Positions 26,897 through 35,135 of a stretch of DNA of 64,000 nt are shown in pieces; position 1 is the stretch's first letter, and the number at the start of each line of letters is the position of its first letter. Position numbers and translations under genes: made by a program. Location of the stretch: the NCBI GenBank assembly GCA_900470805.1, contig UCCA01000023.1, forward strand, positions 310,001 through 374,000, written 5' to 3'. The notes under the pieces were generated by a model. It made no database searches and was not told where the DNA came from. It saw only the letters and a list, made by a program, of their open reading frames with translations. This stretch comes from Hyphomicrobiales bacterium (GTDB lineage: Bacteria > Pseudomonadota > Alphaproteobacteria > Rhizobiales > Rhizobiaceae).

Positions 26897-27787
26897 TCAG
26901 CGCTCGTAGTTGATGCGCCGGCCGATGAAGGCGAACTGGCAGGCGGCGAGAATGATGACGAACACCATCAGGATGGCGGTCTGGGTGGAGGCGCCGGAGA
27001 GGTCGTAGCCGCGGAAGCCGTCGACATAGATCTTGTAGACCAGAAGCGTTGTCGAGCCGCCGGGGCCGCCGCCGGTGATCGTGTCGATCAGCGCGAAGGC
27101 CGAGGTGATGCTTTCGGTGAATTCGAGCACCAGCGTCAGGAACAGCTGCGGCATGATCAGCGGCAGCTGCACGTCGAGAATGCGCCGCCACGGGCCGGCA
27201 CCGTCCATGGCCGCCGCCTGATACATGGTATGCGGGATCGAGCGCAGACCGGCCAGCAGGATGACGAAATTGAACGGGATGCCGCTCCAGACATGCGCCA
27301 TGATCAGCGTAATGAAAGCGTCGGTGCCATCGATGCCCGGTGCCCAGAGGCCCGGAAACATCTGGTTGAGCGGCGCCAGAAGGCCGACGAACGGATTGAA
27401 GATGAAGGCGAAGACGACGCCGATCGAGGCGCCGGCGACGCCCTTCGGCCAGACCAGGATATTGCGGGCCGGCAGCGACAGGCGGATCTTGCGGTCAGCG
27501 GCGATGGCCAGCATCAGCGGCACGACAACGGCAAGCGACGACGCCGTCAGCATGAACACGATGGTACGCGCGCTGGCATTCCAGAATTCCGGATCGGAGA
27601 GGACACGTTGGAAATTTTGGAACCCGACGAATTCCGAGCCGCCGCCGAACGGCTGCTCCAGGAAGAACGACCAGTAGAACGCTTGGAAGACCGGCGCATA
27701 GAAGAATAGTGCGATCAGCAGCATCAGCGGCGCCACGAGCAGGACCGGCAACCAGCGATTACTGAAGAGGGAGGATTCCGATGACAT
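26897..27787 (-). CDS. ABC importer permease, UgpA/MalF type
   Basis: 296-aa inner-membrane permease with the coupling loop TMYQAAAMDGAGPWRRI. First membrane segment is LPVLLVAPLMLLIALFFYAP. It lies between the binding-protein gene, with a hairpin in the gap, and the second permease. The opposite strand carries a long spurious open frame across both permeases, a GC-bias effect. Confidence 0.91.
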   Translation of the reverse strand: MSSESSLFSNRWLPVLLVAPLMLLIALFFYAPVFQAFYWSFFLEQPFGGGSEFVGFQNFQRVLSDPEFWNASARTIVFMLTASSLAVVVPLMLAIAADRKIRLSLPARNILVWPKGVAGASIGVVFAFIFNPFVGLLAPLNQMFPGLWAPGIDGTDAFITLIMAHVWSGIPFNFVILLAGLRSIPHTMYQAAAMDGAGPWRRILDVQLPLIMPQLFLTLVLEFTESITSAFALIDTITGGGPGGSTTLLVYKIYVDGFRGYDLSGASTQTAILMVFVIILAACQFAFIGRRINYER

Positions 27788-27811
27788 GGGACAGTTCCGG
27801 TAACGAGAATT

Positions 27812-27837
27812 GCCAGGGGCGGCGAACCGTCCCCGGC
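27812..27837 (-). promoter_or_regulatory. Stem-loop between binding-protein and permease genes
   Basis: GCCAGGGGCGG, loop CGAA, CCGTCCCCGGC: an imperfect stem with one bulge per arm in the 69-bp gap. Such hairpins after binding-protein genes usually protect the upstream mRNA and lower downstream expression. No T-tract. Confidence 0.5.
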
Positions 27838-27856
27838 ATGAATTATAGAAGATGGA

Positions 27857-29164
27857 TCAGGGAAGCTTCTTGCCCTTGTAAGTTTGTTCGAAGCGGCGCA
27901 GCAGTTGGTCGCCGCGCTTCTTGGTGTTGTCGAGCGCCACTTGCATGGTCTGCTGGCCGGCAAAGGCCTTCTGCGTCTCTTCCATGAAGACGTCGCGGAA
28001 CTGCACGTAAAAGCCGAGACGAATGCCGCGGGTATCCGGGGTGGCCGGCTGGTTCATCGATTCGACGCCGACCTTGGCGGTCGCGTACTTTGGCGAATTG
28101 GCGTCCGGGCTCTTGGCGATGGTGTCAAGAACGTCGGTTGTGACGGGGACGTAGCCGGTGGCGGCGGTGAAGAACATTTGCTGGTCTGGGCGGCGCAGGA
28201 AGTCCAGGAAGGACTTGGCGGCGTCGATTTCCGGCTTGCTGTGACCCTTCATGATGTAGATCGAGGCGCCGCCGACAAACGTGTTGTGGCGCTCGTAGCC
28301 CTTGTACATTGGCGCCATGTCCACGGTCAGTTCATATTTGCCCTCAAACGCCTTGGCGGCAGCGGCATACGAACCCGAGGACTGTTCCATCATCGCGCAT
28401 TCGCCGGCGTTGAAGGCGGCCGTGTAATTGCCGGCCTTGGTATCGGCGGCAAGACGGACAAGACCTTCCTTGCGCCACTCGACGAGGTTGGCGAGATGCT
28501 TGGCGGCAAAGGTGGTGTTGATCACATATTCGGCGTCGAGGCCGTCATAACCATTGTGCTTGGTGGCGATCGGCAGGCCGTGGCGGGCAGAGAACTGCTC
28601 GAGCACGCGCCATGTGTCGCCGTCGGTGACGAACGGGCAGGCATGACCGGCCGCCTTCAGCTTGCGGGCAGCTTCGATGATCTCTTCCCAGGTCTTTGGC
28701 GTCTCCGTCACGCCGGCTTTCTGCAGCTCGGTCTTGTTGGTGTAGAACAAGAGCGTCGAGGAATTATAGGGCTGGGCGAACAGCTTGCCGGTCGATGTTT
28801 CGTAGTAGGCGCGGGCACCGGCGATGTACTGGTCCCACTTCACATCAGGCATCAGGTCCTGGACCGGTTCGACGGCATCCGACAGCATCAGATCGAGCGT
28901 GCCGGCGTCAAAGAACTGCATCAGCACCGGATGGTTCTTGGCGCGGTACGCGGCGATCGCCTTCTGCATCGACACTTCGTAGGAGCCTTGGCCGACGCAA
29001 TTGACGTGATCCTGGCTCTGCGCGGCGTTGAAGGCATCGCACTGCGCCTTGATAGCAGTTTCGACATTGCCGGTATTGCCATACCAAAACTCGATATTCG
29101 TGGCCTGCGCCGTCGAGGCGCAACCGATGAGCGCGACTGTCGCCGCCAGAGTGGAAAGTTTCAT
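27857..29164 (-). CDS. ABC importer extracellular solute-binding protein, UgpB-like
   Basis: 435-aa periplasmic binding protein of family 1 (carbohydrate/glycerol-phosphate type). It starts with the export signal MKLSTLAATVALIGCASTAQA. It contains both a lipobox-like LIGC and a signal-peptidase-I-like AQA site, so it may be a lipoprotein or soluble. Features such as NIEFWYGNTGN, LLFYTNKTELQKAG and NAGECAMMEQSSGSY match the fold. First gene of the - strand importer operon. Its promoter region is shared with the divergent ROK regulator. Confidence 0.92.
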   Translation of the reverse strand: MKLSTLAATVALIGCASTAQATNIEFWYGNTGNVETAIKAQCDAFNAAQSQDHVNCVGQGSYEVSMQKAIAAYRAKNHPVLMQFFDAGTLDLMLSDAVEPVQDLMPDVKWDQYIAGARAYYETSTGKLFAQPYNSSTLLFYTNKTELQKAGVTETPKTWEEIIEAARKLKAAGHACPFVTDGDTWRVLEQFSARHGLPIATKHNGYDGLDAEYVINTTFAAKHLANLVEWRKEGLVRLAADTKAGNYTAAFNAGECAMMEQSSGSYAAAAKAFEGKYELTVDMAPMYKGYERHNTFVGGASIYIMKGHSKPEIDAAKSFLDFLRRPDQQMFFTAATGYVPVTTDVLDTIAKSPDANSPKYATAKVGVESMNQPATPDTRGIRLGFYVQFRDVFMEETQKAFAGQQTMQVALDNTKKRGDQLLRRFEQTYKGKKLP

Positions 29165-29216
29165 AAGCTTCGCCCTTTGAGTGCCCGAGCGTGGTCGGGG
29201 GGAATGACGAAGCGTT

Positions 29217-29334
29217 TGTTACACTTTCGTTGTGACAGTTAAGTGAAGGCATTTTTCGAGATGTTGGATATTCAAGCAATGATAGTCAGAGATTCCAAGG
29301 CGCCACTCGCGGAAATCCCATGACAGTTGTTACA
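29217..29334. promoter_or_regulatory. Putative operator region with three TGTNACA motifs
   Basis: The divergent gap holds TGTTACA at 29217-29223, TGTGACA at 29231-29237 and TGTTACA at 29328-29334. TGACAGTT also occurs twice (29233 and 29321). These are good candidates for ROK regulator binding between the regulator and the importer operon. Confidence 0.45.
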
Positions 29335-29372
29335 CAGACATGGTAACTCCCGATCATCGAGGAGCTGATATC

Positions 29373-30527
29373 ATGGCCTATTTGCCTGAAAACCTGATTT
29401 CGCAAAGCTTTCTGCGCCAAGGCGACGACAGTGTCGTCTCAACCAACGAACGCAGCCTGTTGCGGCTTATCTGGCGTCACCCAGGCCTTTCGCGCTCCGA
29501 ACTGACCGCTCAATCAGACCTGACCCAGCAATCCGTTCACCGCATCGTCGATGCGCTGGCGGAACGCGGCATCGTGGCGGTCGGCTCGCCGAAACCCGGC
29601 CTCGGAAGTGGCCAACCCAGCCCGATGCTGCGGCTCAACGGAAAACACGCCTATTCGTGCGGCATATCCGTCAACACTGACGTGATCGATATCTGCCTGA
29701 TGGACTTGGCTGGGAACATTCTGGCAGAGATCAGCATTCCCTTGTGGGAGCGTACAATGGCACAATCCCTCGAACTGGCACGTGAGCAGATCACAGCCAG
29801 CCAGCAGCGTCTTGGCCTGAACGAACAAGCTTTTTTTGGGATCGGGTTCGGGATTGCCGGCTTTCACATGGGCGGCACGCGCTACAATGCCTCGCTGCCG
29901 CTTCATGAATGGTCGCTGATCGAGCTCGGCCCGATGCTTTCGGATTTTTTCAATCGTCCGGTCTGGACCATGAACGGCGGCAAGACGGGCGCGATCGCCG
30001 AATCCATGTTCGGCGTCGGCCGCTATATCAAGCATCTCGCCTATCTCAGTTTCAACTATGGCTTTGGCGGCGGCCTGATCAGCGACGGCGAACTGCTTCT
30101 CGGCGGGAATGGCAATGCCGGCGAATTTTCCGGCATGTATGATACCGAAGAGATGAAGGTGCGGCCCGCGCTTCAGTCCCTGATCGAAAAACTCAACCGC
30201 AACGGCGTCAACGTTCCGTCGATCAGCTTCATGCGAAAGAATTTCGATGGCAACTGGCCGGGTGTCCGCGAGTGGGTGGATGAAGTCACGCCAGCGTATA
30301 ACCGCCTGGTCAATGCCATCTGGGCCGTCTACGATCCGCAGGCGATCGTTTTCGGCGGGCAGGTGCCGCCCGGCCTCGCGCAGATGCTGATCGACCGCAC
30401 ACGGGTTTTCGACCGCCCGCGTTACGGCGTCACGCGCCCCTATCCAAAGCTGATCATTTCCGAATTCGGAACCGATGCTGCGGCGATGGGGGCCGCGGTC
30501 ACGCCGTTCAGAAAAAGCTTCTACTGA
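29373..30527 (+). CDS. ROK-family transcriptional regulator
   Basis: 384-aa repressor-like protein. The N-terminal winged helix (LLRLIWRHPGLSRSELTAQ, TQQSVHRIVDALAERG) is followed by a ROK sugar-kinase-like domain (NYGFGGGLISDGELLLGGN with GNAGEFSG). The zinc motif CxCGxxGC usual in ROK proteins is absent. The ATG at 29373 is chosen over 29340 because GAGGAG precedes it. It diverges from the importer operon and is its likely regulator. The effector is probably the imported sugar-like ligand or its breakdown product. Confidence 0.88.
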   Translation: MAYLPENLISQSFLRQGDDSVVSTNERSLLRLIWRHPGLSRSELTAQSDLTQQSVHRIVDALAERGIVAVGSPKPGLGSGQPSPMLRLNGKHAYSCGISVNTDVIDICLMDLAGNILAEISIPLWERTMAQSLELAREQITASQQRLGLNEQAFFGIGFGIAGFHMGGTRYNASLPLHEWSLIELGPMLSDFFNRPVWTMNGGKTGAIAESMFGVGRYIKHLAYLSFNYGFGGGLISDGELLLGGNGNAGEFSGMYDTEEMKVRPALQSLIEKLNRNGVNVPSISFMRKNFDGNWPGVREWVDEVTPAYNRLVNAIWAVYDPQAIVFGGQVPPGLAQMLIDRTRVFDRPRYGVTRPYPKLIISEFGTDAAAMGAAVTPFRKSFY

Positions 30528-30657
30528 TGATGCTTGTTCTTTTTGAACGATGCCCGGCCAGAGGCCGCTTCCAATCCTAAATGCATGCTCGACCGTCCGC
30601 TGATCACAGCGGACACGTTACTTTCGCGTGAGCCCAATAGCCATCAATTTCAACGAC

Positions 30658-31335
30658 CTAGACAAACCTTTCACGCCAATACCGAACGAGTCCGAGGCAG
30701 TAGTGAGTGGTGGCAGCGAGCAATCCGACGATCGATCCGTAATTCAGGAAGAAACCAAGCGCGGACTCGCTGAAATCCCACATGTCGAGCGAATAGGTCA
30801 GCATCAGTTTCGAGCCGAATGCCATCTCGGAAAAGCTTCTAAGGCCCCAGACGGCAATTGCGACGGTAAGCCCCCTGGCGGCCCATCCCCGGAAAACGTT
30901 CGATTGTTGCATTCCGCATGTTGAACGGAATACGGTCATCACCACGCGCCATCGCGTGCCCAGATGGATGGCGATGATAAGAAGCACCCAGTATCCCGCA
31001 AACATATGAATCTCCCGGACTGCGAACGCGCCGCCGAGAGCCGTAAATGGAAACAGATCCCGCGAGACCAACAAGCTTGTGACAAGCATTACCGTCATGC
31101 CAATGGCCAGACAGACGATGGTAACGAGATTGACGATGCGGGCTGCGTCCACCTTTCGCTTCGCGACGCCTCCGTACCAAAGCCTATTGAAAACGTTGTG
31201 TACGATGACGAGCACGAACAGCGCGGTGCCGAATAGTTCGTGGGACAGGTTGTCCAGCCACCAGTATGCAAGGCAGGCGACGACGAGAGCAACAGCCAGG
31301 AAGTCCAGCAAAAGCCGGACGCGGAACACATTCAT
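30658..31335 (-). CDS. DUF4405 membrane protein (cytochrome b-like)
   Basis: 225-aa integral membrane protein with about five hydrophobic helices. Histidines sit in or near helices: FVLVIVHNVFNRLW, EIHMFAGYWVLLIIAIHLGTRW and ATTHYCLGL. The family is related to b-type cytochromes of the respiratory-nitrate/formate-dehydrogenase gamma type. Its start overlaps the stop of the CxxCH cytochrome gene by ATGA (31332-31335). Inference: the two form an electron-transfer pair. Last gene of the LysR-headed - strand run. Confidence 0.85.
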   Translation of the reverse strand: MNVFRVRLLLDFLAVALVVACLAYWWLDNLSHELFGTALFVLVIVHNVFNRLWYGGVAKRKVDAARIVNLVTIVCLAIGMTVMLVTSLLVSRDLFPFTALGGAFAVREIHMFAGYWVLLIIAIHLGTRWRVVMTVFRSTCGMQQSNVFRGWAARGLTVAIAVWGLRSFSEMAFGSKLMLTYSLDMWDFSESALGFFLNYGSIVGLLAATTHYCLGLVRYWRERFV

Positions 31336-31805
31336 TCGAATTCGAACCGCCGCATGTCATTGAAGGTGTATAGAAAGTCACGATCAGAACGCGACATGTG
31401 ACAGCTCTGACAGCGCGCCGTGTTCTCGGCCTCGTTGATTGAACCATCCGGCTTGAACCATTGGAATTGCCAGTCTGCGGTACGTCGGTTCTCGGCGTAG
31501 TCCTCCCCCCAGTTCTCGCCCTTCTCCATAATGAAGTAGCGGAACACCTTGCCACCGCGATAGTCCACAAGCGCGACATGGGTGCCGTTCGGGATCGGTT
31601 CGCCGCGCCTGACGGCCTCGATCGCCTCTCGGGTCGTCATGATGTGCTCCGTGACTTCGCCGCGCGTCACCGTGGTGTAATGAACGAGCCTGTCGATGTC
31701 TGGCATCGTCGCGCGCGTCGGTTCCGCATGAACCTGCATGCCAACGAGCAGGACTGTCAGCCCCACGATCATCGCACCGCCAATGCCGCCAACCATCTTC
31801 TTCAT
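31332..31805 (-). CDS. Secreted c-type cytochrome, P460-like
   Basis: 157-aa periplasmic protein. A signal peptide (MKKMVGGIGGAMIVGLTVLL to VHA) precedes a cytochrome-P460-like domain (ALVDYRGGKVFRYFIMEKG) and a haem-attachment motif CQSCH near residues 134-138. The ATG at 31805 has AAGAGG upstream on its strand and gives the signal peptide; a longer frame to 32081 is not supported. P460 proteins oxidise hydroxylamine in nitrifiers, but the cross-linking Lys of true P460 cannot be assigned here, so a general electron-carrier role is more cautious. Confidence 0.82.
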   Translation of the reverse strand: MKKMVGGIGGAMIVGLTVLLVGMQVHAEPTRATMPDIDRLVHYTTVTRGEVTEHIMTTREAIEAVRRGEPIPNGTHVALVDYRGGKVFRYFIMEKGENWGEDYAENRRTADWQFQWFKPDGSINEAENTARCQSCHMSRSDRDFLYTFNDMRRFEFE

Positions 31806-31837
31806 CGAGACCTCTTCGTTCAGTGCCTGATATCGGG

Positions 31838-32265
31838 TCAACGTGTGTATTGTTCGTCGGTAACGTGTTCCATCCACTCGACCGACTTGCCGTCGAGCGT
31901 TTCCGAAATAGCGATATGGGACATGCCCGTCGTCTCGGTTGCCCCGTGCCAGTGCTTCACGCCCGGCGGAATCCACGCGATGTCTCCCGGCCGGATTTCC
32001 TGAACCACGCCATCCCAGTGCTGGACGAGGCCAACGCCAGCCGTGACGATCAGCGTCTGGCCGAGAGGATGCGTGTGCCATGCGGTCCGCGCGCCCGGCT
32101 CGAACGTCACGGTTCCGCCACCGACTGTGGCAGGCGCCGTCGCCGAGAAGCGGGAGTCGACGCGTGTGTCCCTGCCCGCGTTACCGAAACGCTCTTATCG
32201 GCCTCGGCGAAGGCGGGCGGCGCGCCAAGGGAAAGAGCGACGGTCATTACGGTCTTCATGTTCAT
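31838..32265 (-). pseudogene. Secreted cupin-domain protein, frameshifted
   Basis: Two halves lie in different frames. From 32265, with a good AGGTG site, the frame encodes a signal peptide (MNMKTVMTVALSLGAPPAFA) and SVSVTRAG, then runs out of frame to a stop at 32107. The cupin proper, with metal-binding His in AWHTHPLGQT and PPGVKHWHG, is in another frame that ends at 31838 and is open upstream only to 32195. The frames meet around 32165-32175, in a GGGACACACGCG tract. Restoring one base would give one chain of about 142 aa. Either a real null allele or an assembly error. Confidence 0.75.
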
Positions 32266-32299
32266 TGGTCACCTGTCATCGGAAGCGTGCGGTCACAGC

Positions 32300-32710
32300 C
32301 TAGTTCTCGGCGAAGACGTCTTTCGCGATCGCCACGGCGGAAACCGCACTCGGCCAGCCGGAATAGAACGCCATGTGGGTGATCGTCTCGACGAGCTGTT
32401 CTTCCGTCAGACCATTTGCCTTGGCGCGAACGAGATGCGAGCGGAGTTGGTCCGGACGGTTGAGAGCGATCAGCGCCGTGACCGTTATGAGACTGCGATC
32501 CCGCTGGGAAAGCTGTGGTCGCTCCCAGACGTCCGCGTAGAGGACATCGTCAGTGAGTTCCGCCAGCTTGGGAGCGATATCGCCCATCAGTTGCTGGGTG
32601 CGAGACCGTGCGGAATCAGGGTTGGACGTTGGTGCCTGTGCCATGCTGGACTCCAATCCGGCTGCGAGGATGATCGTTGCGACAAGGATTCCAGGGATGA
32701 GTTTCTTCAA
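32300..32710 (-). CDS. Secreted carboxymuconolactone-decarboxylase-like protein (TTG start)
   Basis: 136-aa CMD-family protein with a signal peptide (KKLIPGILVATIILAAG to SMAQA). The core pattern is DVWERPQLSQRDRSLITVTAL with HLVRAKANGLTEEQLVETI. The best start is a TTG at 32710 with GAGAGG 8 bp upstream; no ATG precedes the signal peptide at a plausible distance. There is no CxxC motif. CMD-type proteins with export signals are typical partners of cupins such as the broken one just downstream, and fused CMD-cupin proteins exist. Confidence 0.8.
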   Translation of the reverse strand: MKKLIPGILVATIILAAGLESSMAQAPTSNPDSARSRTQQLMGDIAPKLAELTDDVLYADVWERPQLSQRDRSLITVTALIALNRPDQLRSHLVRAKANGLTEEQLVETITHMAFYSGWPSAVSAVAIAKDVFAEN

Positions 32711-32792
32711 GTCTGTTTCCTCTCGATGTTGTGGACGACGGCGTATGCCGAATGCGCGGGGCCGGCCAATGTCTGTCCGCCTGAATCTGCCG

Positions 32793-33896
32793 TCACGCCG
32801 AGGCGAGGTGGCGATCAAAGAACGGCTTCAGCTTGGACAGGGCCGCCTCGACATATTCCGGTACCCAGTAGGTCTCGATGTGCTTGGCACCCTCGATCTT
32901 GAAGAGTTCCTTGTCCGTGGTACCGGTCGCCTTGGAGAATGCCTCCTCCGTCATATAGAGAGTGTCGGCGGCGCTGCCCGCGATCATCAGTAGCGGCACG
33001 TCGATGAGCGCGATCTCATCCGTCGCGTCCCAGCGCATCAGGTCCATCAGGCTGCTCGTCGTGTACCTGAATGTGGAGCCGGGATGGGCGTTGGTACGCC
33101 AGTAGTACTCGTAGCCCTGCCGATAAAGATCGAACGGCAAGGCGGCGATCTGGGCGTCCGTCATATCGGCATCTCCTGAGTAGAGGATCTCACCGCCGGC
33201 CGCTTCCTGGGCACGTGCCGCGGAAGCCTGCTGCAGGCGCTGCTGGATCGTCTCCATCTGGCTGTCCCGAAAGCCGTTGCGGCGGACCCGTCCTGAATTG
33301 AACATGCTGAGCGTCGCCACCGCCTTGAAGCGCTTGTCGGACTTGGCGGCCGCCAGCGAATAACCGCCGCCGCCGCAGATGCCGAACAGACCGAGACGCG
33401 TCGTATCCACGCCGGGGAAACTGCTGATGAAGTCAGCCATCCCGTGAATGTCCTCGATGCGAAACTGCGGTTTATCGGTGCTGCGCGGTGCGCCGCCACT
33501 TCCACCCTGATATGCGGCATCGGCCGTGATCGTAATGAAGCCCCGTTCCGCCAACCGCTGGGCATAGAGACCCGTCGTCTGCTCCTTCACGCCGCCGTTC
33601 GGGTGAGCCAGCACGAGAGTCGGGTATTTCCTTACCGGATCGTAGTCGACCGGGGTGTAGACGTTGGCGACGACGTCGAGACCGTTCAGCTTGTATTTCA
33701 TCGGGTGGATATTGACCTTGCCCGGCTCGTTTTTGGTGATGGCACCGTCATAGACCAGCGTGAACGGGTTCTGCTTGTAGTCGGCGGCGATAGCTCTGGT
33801 CGTCATGGATGACACTCCTAAGATTGCACCGGAGAAGACGAGCGCGGAAGCTCCGAGAAACTCGCGTCTTCTTGTGTCGATAATTTCCTTGGCCAT
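32793..33896 (-). CDS. Tat-exported alpha/beta hydrolase with Cys nucleophile (YcjY/dienelactone-hydrolase-like)
   Basis: 367-aa hydrolase with a twin-arginine signal (RRREFLGASALVF), so exported folded. The nucleophile elbow reads GLFGICGGGGYS, with Cys where serine hydrolases have Ser, as in dienelactone hydrolases. The oxyanion strand is LVLAHPNGGVKEQ and the catalytic His is in GAKHIETYW. AAGGAG precedes the ATG. It belongs to the LysR-headed run with a second secreted hydrolase upstream. Substrate unknown. Confidence 0.87.
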   Translation of the reverse strand: MAKEIIDTRRREFLGASALVFSGAILGVSSMTTRAIAADYKQNPFTLVYDGAITKNEPGKVNIHPMKYKLNGLDVVANVYTPVDYDPVRKYPTLVLAHPNGGVKEQTTGLYAQRLAERGFITITADAAYQGGSGGAPRSTDKPQFRIEDIHGMADFISSFPGVDTTRLGLFGICGGGGYSLAAAKSDKRFKAVATLSMFNSGRVRRNGFRDSQMETIQQRLQQASAARAQEAAGGEILYSGDADMTDAQIAALPFDLYRQGYEYYWRTNAHPGSTFRYTTSSLMDLMRWDATDEIALIDVPLLMIAGSAADTLYMTEEAFSKATGTTDKELFKIEGAKHIETYWVPEYVEAALSKLKPFFDRHLASA

Positions 33897-33935
33897 GCTG
33901 GGCTCCTTGTCTGTTCGGGCTAGCCCGCCGATGGC

Positions 33936-35015
33936 TCAGTCGAGCATTTTGTCGGTAAGGAATTTGGAGATCTGATCGGCGATCTCGACGTTGTTCAGGT
34001 CCGACATCAGGAAGTGAGTGCCGCCCGTGATCCCGATCTCCGGCAGATGGACGAGCGTTGCATCACCACCATGCTTGTTGACGGTCGCGACCCAGAGCTT
34101 GGCCATCGCCAGACGAACCCGCCAGTTATCCTGACCGCGCTCGGTTGTCGGCTCGAGCGGGAAGTTGTCGCCGTAATAGATGACGATCGGCAACTTGGTC
34201 AGCTTCTCGAAATCGCCGACCGGTACGGACTCGCCCTTAAGCGTGCCGGCAGCGCTCGGCATGTCGGCCGGGACTTCTCCCTCCGGGAAGATGAAGCCGC
34301 TACCGGGTTCGAGCGCGACGATGCCCTTGACGTTGGGGTTCTTGATCGCCGTCAGCCAGCCGGGTCCACCCGCTTGCGAATGGGTGAACAGGACACCGGG
34401 TCCGATCTTGTCGAACAGCGCTGACATGGCATCGGAGATCACCTTGGCATCGTAAGGTCCGGTGTTGGGGGTAACCGAACGGAAGAACTGGTCGAGCGCT
34501 TGGGGACCGCGATCGAACTGGACCGTCTGGAAATAGTCAGGCCACTTTCCAAGTCGGAACTGGTCGAAGAAAAGCTGGTCGTAGGGTGTCGGTTCGATCG
34601 TGGCGGCCACGGTAGAATTGCCTGCACGGCCACGGCGCGGTTGATCGACAACGTAGGTGGAAAAGCCCCTGCGCAGGAAGATGTTCTGGAAACCCTCGCG
34701 GCCGTCTGGAGTCGTCTCCCAGCTTCGGCCTGACTGGAAAGCTCCATGAAGCATGACGATCGGCAACGGCTTGGGGTTCTGGGGAACCTGAAAGAAGACG
34801 TAGGCATGATCGCCATGAAGAGACTGCCCTTCGGCCGTCGGAGCGTTGTTGTTGTAGGTGCCCGCCGCCTTCGAGACCGTTCCGCCGATGGCGAAACTTC
34901 CCTGCTCCTGAATGACGAGCGGCTCGGGCCCTGCTGCCGTCTGGGCGAACGCAACGCCCGCGATTGCGGTCGAGAGTGCGAGCGCGGAAAGGGTTCTGAC
35001 GAAGGTTCGGTGCAT
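33936..35015 (-). CDS. Secreted alpha/beta hydrolase, serine type
   Basis: 359-aa hydrolase with a Sec signal peptide (FVRTLSALALSTAIAGVAFA). The fold begins with PLPIVMLHGAFQSGRSW; the nucleophile Ser is in LFTHSQAGGPGW and the His is likely in GGTHFLMSD. The N-terminal 60 residues after the signal form an extra beta segment (IQEQGSFAIGGTV) typical of periplasmic esterase-like relatives. First structural gene after the LysR regulator on the same strand, 120 bp away. Confidence 0.86.
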   Translation of the reverse strand: MHRTFVRTLSALALSTAIAGVAFAQTAAGPEPLVIQEQGSFAIGGTVSKAAGTYNNNAPTAEGQSLHGDHAYVFFQVPQNPKPLPIVMLHGAFQSGRSWETTPDGREGFQNIFLRRGFSTYVVDQPRRGRAGNSTVAATIEPTPYDQLFFDQFRLGKWPDYFQTVQFDRGPQALDQFFRSVTPNTGPYDAKVISDAMSALFDKIGPGVLFTHSQAGGPGWLTAIKNPNVKGIVALEPGSGFIFPEGEVPADMPSAAGTLKGESVPVGDFEKLTKLPIVIYYGDNFPLEPTTERGQDNWRVRLAMAKLWVATVNKHGGDATLVHLPEIGITGGTHFLMSDLNNVEIADQISKFLTDKMLD

Positions 35016-35135
35016 ATCGATCCCACAACATTAAGTTGGGAGAAAGGTAGTTGAAGGTGCGCCAGCGGATTAGATGGTTATTCCCGATTGAAGTCATTAG
35101 ACCGACTTATCAATCACATCCAGTTCATTAGGGCG

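Noticed and set aside
26148..27191. 347-codon open frame on the - strand in a second frame through the permeases
   Set aside because: Same-strand shadow in the wrong frame, with low-complexity His/Arg-rich sequence.
26141..27709. 522-codon open frame on the + strand across the two UgpA/E-like permease genes
   Set aside because: Composition is dominated by Arg, Gln, Asp and His, as expected of an antisense frame of GC-rich coding DNA. The - strand permeases have clear membrane segments and coupling loops.
27884..29242. 452-codon open frame on the + strand across the binding-protein gene
   Set aside because: Antisense to the UgpB-like gene, which has a signal peptide and family motifs.
31823..32902. 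359-codon open frame on the + strand through the cupin/CMD region
   Set aside because: Antisense to the recognised cupin, CMD and hydrolase genes; no domain.
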